From Bacteroidales bacterium UBA6244 (GTDB taxonomy: Bacteria > Bacteroidota > Bacteroidia > Bacteroidales > F082), in the NCBI GenBank assembly GCA_002440885.1, contig DJVY01000150.1, positions 1-15,067 on the forward strand: a stretch of 15,067 bases of DNA, read 5' to 3'. This document shows positions 1 to 6,376 of this stretch, piece after piece. Numbering within the stretch: position 1 is the first letter of the stretch; every line of letters begins with the position of its first letter. The position numbers and the translations under genes are program-made. Below the pieces are notes generated by a model. The model saw only the letters and a list, made by a program, of their open reading frames with translations. It did not search any database and was not told the origin of the DNA.

Positions 1-1638
1 CAATCAATGGCCTTTTTACCGATTCAAAGTAACGATTCCACCGGCACAATAAGTGTTTGGACGAGCAGTGAATTATTGCCTTTGACTAATTTATTGGTCG
101 ACGAATATGTAAAAAGCCATCCTCAGGTGGATTTCGTCATATCAACAGGTGACGGGCTGATTCTTGCTGAGAAAATTTCCTCGACAGGAAATCTGGGTAT
201 GGTAAAAAAAGAAAGCGCCAATCAACCCGCATGGAATGGCCTATGGAAGATGACCATCGGACGCGATATTGTTGTACCTGTTGTGAACGAACGGAATCCT
301 TACTTATCTGAAATTGCGCAAAAGGGAATCAGCAAAAAGGGCTTTTTAAGGGCACTTGAAAATCCCACCACAGCCACCTGGTCTGAAGTGTTGGGGATTG
401 AACAGGGAAAAACTTCAAGCTGTCGTATTTATGCTTCTCCTATGGTAACGGGAGCTTTGGCGGATTTTTTGCAAGCCAATCCAGACCAACTTACCTTGCT
501 GGAAACCACCGATGCAGCCGATTTGTTTAAAAAATTACAAGCTGACGAGTACGCCATTGGGTTTTGTAAGCTGGCCGATATGATGGGAGACGAGGGTACA
601 GAAAAAATGAACGGACTGGCGTTCGTACCCATCGATGTAAATGGAAATCAACAGGTTGATTATTTTGAGCAAATCTATAACAACGCAGATGACATCGCCA
701 GAGGCATTTGGATTGGTAAATATCCAAAAGCCTTGTACGAAAACGTGTACTGTGTGGCCAACACACTGCCTGTTGATAAAAATCAGACAGACTTTCTTGA
801 GTGGGTACTTACCGACGGACAGCAGTTTTTGTTGTCATCAGGAATCTCGGAGTTGGTTAGCAACGAACGACTCTCTAAAGTAAGTCAGTTAGAGGCAGTA
901 GACTATGCCGTGGTTGAAAGCGAAGACACGGGATATACTACCACCACCTGGTGGCTTCTGGGCATCGTGGTTGTGGCCGGACTTCTTTTCCTTTTCAATC
1001 TGATTGGAATCTTTCGTAATGACCATGCCTCTGTTACTCAAATGGATGAATCTGATGCGCCTGCCTATTTTTCAGAGCAATCGATTAAAGCGCCCGGCGG
1101 CATGTTTTTCGACAAGTCGCATACCTGGGCTTTTATGGAGAAAAGTGGTTTTGTACGGGTTGGTGTTGATGATTTTCTACAGCATGTAACCGGAACAGTT
1201 ACCAAAGTGAAAATGAAACTTCCCGGCGAAAAGATCAGAAAAGGAGAGGTTTTTTTAACCCTGATTCAGAACGGAAAACAGCTGGATATTTATTCACCGG
1301 TTTCGGGTATTATCATGGAAAACAATGCCAGTCTTGCAGCCGATGCCTGCCTGATAAACCAGTCTCCTTTTAGTGAAGGGTGGGTTTACGTGATGGAATC
1401 CGACAACTGGCTTCGGGAAATTAAATCGTTGGTGATGCAAGAGCCATACCTTAAATGGATTCAAAAGGAATTCGTCAGGCTGAAAGATTTTCTCTCTTTC
1501 CATCTTTCATCTGAATCTTCATTTGGACAACAATACGTAATGCAAGAAGGAGGAGAGTTGAAGGATCATCTGTTAGAAGATTTTGGCCCAAAAGTATGGG
1601 AGGAGTTTCAAACCAGTTTTATAAACAATGCCTGTTAG
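1..1638 (+). CDS. PBP-like domain / TM helix / GcvH-like domain fusion protein (5' partial)
   Basis: The reading frame is open to base 1. The first ATG is at 7, but residues there look like the end of a signal peptide, so the true start is probably left of the window. Counting from ATG 7: residues about 12-290 resemble a type-2 periplasmic binding (PstS/phosphate-binding-like) fold, without the usual phosphate-binding Gly/Ser loop. Residues about 314-335 form one membrane helix. Residues about 360-475 are a GcvH-like lipoyl-fold domain (HTWAFMEKSGFVRVG; DIYSPVSG). The lipoyl-lysine region reads QNGKQLDIYSP: K424 is one residue closer to DIYSP than in canonical H protein, so lipoylation is doubtful. 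A C-terminal block (511-543, QEGGEL...VW..FQ) ends in Cys543. It is first in a run with the FeS, NrfD-type and second GcvH-like genes, which points to a redox complex rather than glycine cleavage or ABC transport. The domain calls are fairly secure; the function is unknown. Confidence 0.8.
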   Translation, partial: QSMAFLPIQSNDSTGTISVWTSSELLPLTNLLVDEYVKSHPQVDFVISTGDGLILAEKISSTGNLGMVKKESANQPAWNGLWKMTIGRDIVVPVVNERNPYLSEIAQKGISKKGFLRALENPTTATWSEVLGIEQGKTSSCRIYASPMVTGALADFLQANPDQLTLLETTDAADLFKKLQADEYAIGFCKLADMMGDEGTEKMNGLAFVPIDVNGNQQVDYFEQIYNNADDIARGIWIGKYPKALYENVYCVANTLPVDKNQTDFLEWVLTDGQQFLLSSGISELVSNERLSKVSQLEAVDYAVVESEDTGYTTTTWWLLGIVVVAGLLFLFNLIGIFRNDHASVTQMDESDAPAYFSEQSIKAPGGMFFDKSHTWAFMEKSGFVRVGVDDFLQHVTGTVTKVKMKLPGEKIRKGEVFLTLIQNGKQLDIYSPVSGIIMENNASLAADACLINQSPFSEGWVYVMESDNWLREIKSLVMQEPYLKWIQKEFVRLKDFLSFHLSSESSFGQQYVMQEGGELKDHLLEDFGPKVWEEFQTSFINNAC

Positions 1639-1676
1639 GGCAAGAGTTTCGATAACAAGAATTTAAACTTACCATC

Positions 1677-2546
1677 ATGAATATAAACCGACGAAATTTC
1701 CTGGGCGTGCTTGGCGTAACCGGTTTGTCGCTGTGTACCGGCGAGAAACTAAAAGCCAGCCCTGTAAAGGAATCAAAAAAAGAGTTCTTTGGCGTACTGT
1801 ACGACTCCACCAGGTGTGTGGGATGCCAGAGTTGTGAGTTTGCCTGTGCCTCAAGTAACGGACTACCGGAGCCTGATGCGAGCGATATGCCTGAAGTAGG
1901 AAAGATAAGAAAAACCAATGAAACCAGGCGCACCGTTGTCAATGCCTACAACACTTCGCAAGGCGAGGTGTATGTAAAAAAACAATGTATGCAATGCAAC
2001 GAGCCGGCTTGTGCTGCGGCTTGTCTTACACAGGCCATGTATAAAACCGAGTCAGGTCCGGTGATCTGGCGCGATGAGAAATGCATGGGATGTCGTTATT
2101 GTATGGTGTCCTGCCCATTCGACATGCCTAAATTTGAGTACAACAGCCCAAATCCCGACATCACCAAGTGCGACATGTGTTACGAACGCACTTCGGAGGG
2201 ACAGCTTCCGGCTTGTGTAGAGGCCTGTCCGTCGGAGGCACTTACCTTTGGCACTCGCCGTGAGTTGCTAGCGGAAGCACATCGCCGCATAAGCGAAAAC
2301 CCTGAGATGTATCATCCTCAAATTTATGGAGAAGCCGAGGCCGGTGGTACAGGATTTCTGTATTTGTCACCTGTGCCATTCGAGGAAATCGGGCTTAACA
2401 CCTCATTACAGAAAAGCTCTTATCCTGCATTAACAAAGGGATTCCTATATAGCGTGCCTTCCATTTTCGTGCTTTGGCCGGCCATTTTGTTAGGTATTCA
2501 TAAATCAGTAAGAAGTAACACCAACGAAGCAGAAGACAATGAATAA
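1677..2546 (+). CDS. Tat-exported 4x[4Fe-4S] ferredoxin-type electron-transfer subunit (HybA/HmcB/DmsB-like)
   Basis: Likely the electron-wiring subunit of a membrane oxidoreductase, passing electrons between a quinone-reactive NrfD-type partner and a periplasmic partner. The N-terminus has a twin-arginine motif (NRRNFLG, residues 4-10) followed by a short hydrophobic stretch, so export is by Tat. Sixteen cysteines fall in four groups: 47/50/53/57, 104/107/112/116, 136/139/142/146 and 165/168/180/184. This is the standard layout for four cubane clusters in DmsB/HybA/HmcB/NrfC proteins. A hydrophobic segment at about 255-274 probably anchors the C-terminus in the membrane, as in HybA. Length 289 aa is normal for the family. 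The 3' end overlaps the next gene by 8 bases, implying translational coupling. Its physiological electron donor or acceptor cannot be read from the sequence. Confidence 0.92.
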   Translation: MNINRRNFLGVLGVTGLSLCTGEKLKASPVKESKKEFFGVLYDSTRCVGCQSCEFACASSNGLPEPDASDMPEVGKIRKTNETRRTVVNAYNTSQGEVYVKKQCMQCNEPACAAACLTQAMYKTESGPVIWRDEKCMGCRYCMVSCPFDMPKFEYNSPNPDITKCDMCYERTSEGQLPACVEACPSEALTFGTRRELLAEAHRRISENPEMYHPQIYGEAEAGGTGFLYLSPVPFEEIGLNTSLQKSSYPALTKGFLYSVPSIFVLWPAILLGIHKSVRSNTNEAEDNE

Positions 2547-3765
2547 TTCAAATACCATAATAGCAAAGGACAATGATGGGATGCCGTTAATCAAGTTTCT
2601 GGCTGAAGCCATCAAGTCAAAAGGACCTTTTTTTACACCCTTCAATATGATCTCGTTGCCCATCATGCTGGTGGGTTTCACGCTAATCGTCATTCGGTTT
2701 GTCAAAGGTATTGGTGCCGTAGCCAACCTTACCCAGGAAGTTCCCTGGGGGTTATGGATTGGTTTTGATGTGGTTACTGGTGTGGCTTTTGCCGGTGGAG
2801 CTTATGTAATCACGTTTATGGTGTATATCCTGAACATGAAAAAATACCATTCCATTGTACGGGTTACTGTTTTAAACGGATTTCTGGCCTACGTGTTTTA
2901 TGCCGGTGCGTTGCTCCTCGATTTGGGGAAACCCTGGAACGTGATTAACCCTATTATTGGAAACAGTTTTGGCGTAAGCTCAGTATTGTTTTTGGTGGCC
3001 TGGCATTTTCTTTTGTACATGATAGCCATGTTGTTAGAGTTTTCACCTGCTATAGCCGAATGGGTTGGCCTCAAGCGGGCGCGAAAAATTCTGGGCGGCA
3101 TGACGCTGGCGGCAGTAATTTTCGGGATTACCCTTTCTACCCTGCACCAATCTGGTTTGGGGGCACTTTATTTGATGGCCAAAGAGAAAATCCATCCACT
3201 GTGGTATTCAGAGTTTATTCCGATTTTGTTCTTCATCTCGAGTATTTTTGCCGGTCTCTCAATGGTTATTTTCGAAGGATCAATCAGTCAAAAAGTATTT
3301 GCTTCTCAAATCAGCAGTAAAAACCACCATGCCCACGATGATATCCTGCATGGACTGTCGAAGATTTGTGCTTTAACCATGTTTGTTTATTTCTTTATGC
3401 AGGTACTAACTTTTGTGCACGGTAAACATTATGAGCTGCTTAACACTCCGATGGGTTATTGGTACCTGACCGAAATGATTGGTTTTGTGCTGTTGCCTAT
3501 GGCCTTGTTTTTCCACAGTTACCGGTCGCGTAATATTTTCCTCATCAAACTGGCCGCCTTCATCACCATGATAGGGGTGATTATAAACCGTTTAAATGTA
3601 ACGGTAATCGGTTTCAGGTGGGATGCTGCCCAGCATTATTACCCATCGTGGATGGAAATTGTGGTGACACTTACGGTACTTTTTGTGGAGATCTGGATTT
3701 TCCGTTGGATTATCAACCGCTTGCCTGTGCTCAGAGACCCTCCTTCCTGGGTAAAAAATTTGTAA
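2539..3765 (+). CDS. HybB/NrfD-type quinone-interacting membrane subunit
   Basis: A 408-aa polytopic protein of the NrfD/PsrC superfamily, closest by eye to HybB-type hydrogenase cytochrome b subunits because of the LSTLHQSGLGALYLMA segment after the fifth helix. About ten hydrophobic helices can be drawn, at roughly residues 35-55, 72-95, 112-130, 145-168, 185-203, 225-248, 270-292, 303-325, 332-355 and 368-392. Proteins of this family bind (mena)quinone in the membrane and bind no haem themselves; they pair with a four-cluster ferredoxin subunit like the one encoded just upstream, whose gene overlaps this one by 8 bases. In relatives (Hyb, Hmc, Qrc, alternative complex III) the pair works with a cytochrome or a catalytic subunit, neither of which is in view. 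The direction of electron flow is unknown. Confidence 0.92.
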   Translation: MNNSNTIIAKDNDGMPLIKFLAEAIKSKGPFFTPFNMISLPIMLVGFTLIVIRFVKGIGAVANLTQEVPWGLWIGFDVVTGVAFAGGAYVITFMVYILNMKKYHSIVRVTVLNGFLAYVFYAGALLLDLGKPWNVINPIIGNSFGVSSVLFLVAWHFLLYMIAMLLEFSPAIAEWVGLKRARKILGGMTLAAVIFGITLSTLHQSGLGALYLMAKEKIHPLWYSEFIPILFFISSIFAGLSMVIFEGSISQKVFASQISSKNHHAHDDILHGLSKICALTMFVYFFMQVLTFVHGKHYELLNTPMGYWYLTEMIGFVLLPMALFFHSYRSRNIFLIKLAAFITMIGVIINRLNVTVIGFRWDAAQHYYPSWMEIVVTLTVLFVEIWIFRWIINRLPVLRDPPSWVKNL

Positions 3766-3791
3766 CAATTTAATCATTTAATCATACTGTC

Positions 3792-4511
3792 ATGGATGGA
3801 TTTACTTATATCAACATATTCGATACCAAGGGTATTGAATATCTGGTGATCATTGCCTTCTTAATTCTAATAATACCTTACTGGAGGCTGCTCAACAAGC
3901 CACTAAAAGCCGGAGCCGTTGCTGTATCTTCTGTTGCCGCTCTCACGGCTAGTGCTCTCCGGATTCCACAGGGACTTTATTACAGCCGTAATCATACCTG
4001 GGCTTTTATGGAAAAAGCTGGGTATGCCCGGGTTGGTCTCGACGATTTGTTGTTGCACATTACAGGCCAGGTGGAGCTCAAGAACTTCCGTAACGCGGGA
4101 GAAAAAGTTAAACGTGGCGACACCATTGCGGCCATCGCGCAAAACGGGGCTCACCTGCTCATCAAGTCGCCGATAACAGGCGAAATACAGCAGGTAAACA
4201 GTCAGCTGAAATCGCAGGTAGGAGCGGTAAACGACGATCCCTATGGTAAAGGGTGGTTGTATAAAATTAAACCCGAGAAATGGACGCAGGAAACCAAGTC
4301 ATATTTTCTTTCGAATGAAGCCAGTCTTTGGTTTCAAACTGAACTGCTTCGCTTTAAGGATTTTATGGCTGTTACCCTGAATAAGTATTCCCCTCAGGTG
4401 GCTCCTGTTATCCTACAGGAAGGTGGTGAGCTCACTGATTTTCCGCTCTCCGGAATGCCTGTAGAGGTGTGGAATGATTTTCAGGAGGGCTTTTTAGATC
4501 AGGTTTGTTAA
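3792..4511 (+). CDS. Membrane-anchored GcvH-like protein, no lipoyl lysine, C-terminal Cys
   Basis: A 239-aa paralogue of the C-terminal half of the first gene. Residues about 15-33 form a membrane helix followed by WRLLNKPLK; the short N-terminus loosely recalls HmcD-type small subunits. An Ala-rich stretch (40-56) may be a linker or a second helix. Residues about 60-170 are the GcvH-like domain (HTWAFMEKAGYARVG; IKSPITGEI). Where the paralogue has QNGK, this protein has QNGA (A120), so canonical lipoylation is not possible there. The tail (207-239, QEGGEL...VW..FQ) ends in Cys239, the only cysteine in the protein. The gene starts 26 bases after the NrfD-type gene and ends the run. Automatic pipelines may label it glycine cleavage H protein, but no gcvT or gcvP gene is in this window. 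A structural or thiol-based role in the redox complex is inferred. Confidence 0.82.
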   Translation: MDGFTYINIFDTKGIEYLVIIAFLILIIPYWRLLNKPLKAGAVAVSSVAALTASALRIPQGLYYSRNHTWAFMEKAGYARVGLDDLLLHITGQVELKNFRNAGEKVKRGDTIAAIAQNGAHLLIKSPITGEIQQVNSQLKSQVGAVNDDPYGKGWLYKIKPEKWTQETKSYFLSNEASLWFQTELLRFKDFMAVTLNKYSPQVAPVILQEGGELTDFPLSGMPVEVWNDFQEGFLDQVC

Positions 4512-4548
4512 AATCATTGGACACAGGCCATTCTTAACATGATTTTTT
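4510..4548 (+). terminator. Possible Rho-independent terminator of the redox operon
   Basis: An 8-bp perfect inverted repeat (AAAATCAT at 4510-4517, ATGATTTT at 4539-4546) overlaps the stop codon of the second GcvH-like gene and runs into six T (4543-4548). The stem is AT-rich and the loop is 21 bases, so it would be a weak terminator. Confidence 0.35.
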
Positions 4549-4604
4549 GTATCTTTCGGCATCTTCTGATTGAACAACTGTCGTGAAAAAAGCCATGAAT
4601 AATT

Positions 4605-4640
4605 TGAAGGAGGTGAGGCCTTTTGGGTGAACCTCCTTCA
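4605..4640. promoter_or_regulatory. Perfect 10-bp inverted repeat upstream of the sensor kinase
   Basis: TGAAGGAGGT (4605-4614) and ACCTCCTTCA (4631-4640) are exact reverse complements around a 16-base loop. No T-run follows, so a simple terminator is unlikely. It lies in the 182-bp gap before the histidine kinase, about 55 bases upstream of its start. It could be an RNA hairpin in the kinase leader or a dyad for a DNA-binding protein. Confidence 0.5.
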
Positions 4641-4645
4641 TGCAT

Positions 4646-4658
4646 TTATCTGAGATAA
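4646..4658. promoter_or_regulatory. Small dyad TTATC-TGA-GATAA, possible operator
   Basis: A perfect 5-3-5 palindrome, six bases after the 10-bp inverted repeat and 36 bases before the kinase start. The size is right for a dimeric regulator site, but nothing else identifies the binding protein. Confidence 0.25.
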
Positions 4659-4693
4659 TGACAAATAAATAATTTAATATCAGGAAGTTATTT

Positions 4694-6364
4694 GTGATGA
4701 GGTTTGTAAAACAATTGTATAAGCAACTTTTAAGCAGCGAAATCGTACGCCGGTATTATCGGTTCAGATCATCTATTTACGGGCGGGTGGTGTTTATCAT
4801 CGGGGGGTCGTTGCTGGCTTTATACCTGCTCTTCAATCTTATTTTTCGTTCGGTTTACGACGATTTTATCAACTCGTCTATCCGCGAAAATGCCGAGAAC
4901 ATCAGCTCCATTGTGGAGGGCTCGTTGTATTATTCGATGCTCGAAAACGACAAAGCCATGCTTCAGCGAACGCTGTATATCATTGGCACCATGTCGGGAA
5001 TTGAAGAAGTGAACATGTACAACGATCAGGATAGCCTGGCTTTTACTTCCCTTTCCTCAGATAAAGAAAACTTTGGGAATCAAGATTGTAAGTCATGTCA
5101 TCAAAATTTTTCTGACATGTTTCCGGCTACTGAAAAGGCTTACCGCATTGTTGGCGGAATGGCTAATTGTGGGATTGCCCAGGGCGATCATGACCGGAGA
5201 TTTTTGCTGATCAGAAAACCGATTTTAAATGAAAAATCTTGTTTTACAGCAGCTTGCCATTTCCACAACGAAGAAGATAAAGTGCTCGGCTCGTTAATTA
5301 TCAAAATGCCGTTGGATAAAATTGATAATTTTGAGCGCAAGTCTTCTGCCAATTTCCTGAGTTTGGTTACCATCATCACCGGACTTTTAATGCTGTTTTT
5401 GATTGTTTTTACCTGGCGTAAGATTAAAAATCCGTTGTATAACATTATTCAAGCGAGCGAAGCGGTGTCGAAGGGGGATAACAGCATTCGGCTTAAGATT
5501 AAGCCCGACCTGCTCGACGACTTAAAAATGGTGAGTCTGGCCTTCAACAACATGCTCGACAACATAGAGAGTGCCACGTTCGAACTCCAGAACTGGTCGC
5601 AGCAGCTCGAGTATAAAGTGCAGAAAAAGTCGGAAGAGTTGTTGGAAGCACAAAACGAGTTGATTCATGTGGAGCGGATCGCCTCTTTAGGAAAGCTGTC
5701 GTCTTCGGTGGCTCACGAAATCAATAACCCGCTGTCAGGCATTTTGGTTTACACAAAATTGATATACAAGCAACTAAACGACGAGGAATTTAAGCACAAG
5801 AAAAAGGAGGCCATCTTAAAGCACCTTAAGCTAATTGAAGGCGAGACCAAACGTTGTGGTGACATTGTGAAAGGATTGCTCGATTTCTCTCGAAAAGACC
5901 AGGATGATTTTGAGGTGGCAAAAGCCCACGAGTTACTAAAAGCCACTTATTCGCTCATGACCCACGCCATCAAGATGGCCGATATCAATCTCCATCTCGA
6001 TTTCATGGCCGAAGACGATCATATCTTCTGTAGCCCGAACCAGATTAAACAAGCTTGTGTGGCATTGTTGGTGAATGCTTCCGAAGCCATTCAAAATCAG
6101 GGTGAAATCACCGTTAAAACGTCAAACCCCGACAACGATACTTTCCGGCTCGACATTTCTGATAACGGATGCGGTATCTCGAGAGAAAACCTACCACATA
6201 TTTTTGAGCCTTTTTTCTCTACCAAACGCGATCAGAGTGGCATTGGACTGGGTCTGGCCATTGTTCACGGCATCGTTGAAAACCACAAAGGCAAGATTGC
6301 CATTGATTCGGAGATCGGCAAGGGAACCACCTTTTCTATCATTCTCCCACTTAGTAAATCGTAA
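4694..6364 (+). CDS. Membrane histidine kinase with putative haem-c sensor domain
   Basis: Two-component sensor, 556 aa. Membrane helices at about 32-52 and 219-240 enclose a sensor domain of about 165 residues outside the cytoplasm. This domain has CKSCH (132-136), a classic haem c site, and C183-FTAA-C188-H189, a CX4CH site of the type known in cytochrome c3; C159 and H166 lie between them. A HAMP linker follows (about 241-295), then a coiled region, a HisKA domain with phospho-acceptor H341 (SVAHEINNP), and an HATPase_c domain with N box N461, G1 box DNGCGI (490-495) and G2 box GIGLGLA (516-522). The start can be GTG 4694 or ATG 4697, one codon later. The response regulator begins 12 bases after the stop. 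The kinase role is secure; haem binding is inferred from the motifs, and redox or gas sensing follows from that. Confidence 0.92.
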   Translation: MMRFVKQLYKQLLSSEIVRRYYRFRSSIYGRVVFIIGGSLLALYLLFNLIFRSVYDDFINSSIRENAENISSIVEGSLYYSMLENDKAMLQRTLYIIGTMSGIEEVNMYNDQDSLAFTSLSSDKENFGNQDCKSCHQNFSDMFPATEKAYRIVGGMANCGIAQGDHDRRFLLIRKPILNEKSCFTAACHFHNEEDKVLGSLIIKMPLDKIDNFERKSSANFLSLVTIITGLLMLFLIVFTWRKIKNPLYNIIQASEAVSKGDNSIRLKIKPDLLDDLKMVSLAFNNMLDNIESATFELQNWSQQLEYKVQKKSEELLEAQNELIHVERIASLGKLSSSVAHEINNPLSGILVYTKLIYKQLNDEEFKHKKKEAILKHLKLIEGETKRCGDIVKGLLDFSRKDQDDFEVAKAHELLKATYSLMTHAIKMADINLHLDFMAEDDHIFCSPNQIKQACVALLVNASEAIQNQGEITVKTSNPDNDTFRLDISDNGCGISRENLPHIFEPFFSTKRDQSGIGLGLAIVHGIVENHKGKIAIDSEIGKGTTFSIILPLSKS

Positions 6365-6376
6365 AAATCAGATGAC

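Noticed and set aside
1..1638. Phosphate ABC transporter binding protein PstS
   Set aside because: No clear phosphate-binding loop, a membrane helix and GcvH-like domain follow, and there are no permease or ATPase genes alongside.
1726..1738. Lipobox in the ferredoxin subunit (LSLC, Cys20)
   Set aside because: Leucine directly before the cysteine is not accepted by signal peptidase II; the twin-arginine motif explains export better.
3792..4511. Glycine cleavage H protein (gcvH) as the function of the second GcvH-like gene
   Set aside because: The lipoyl lysine is absent, a membrane helix is present, the tail is extra, and no gcvT/gcvP gene is nearby. Only the fold is shared.
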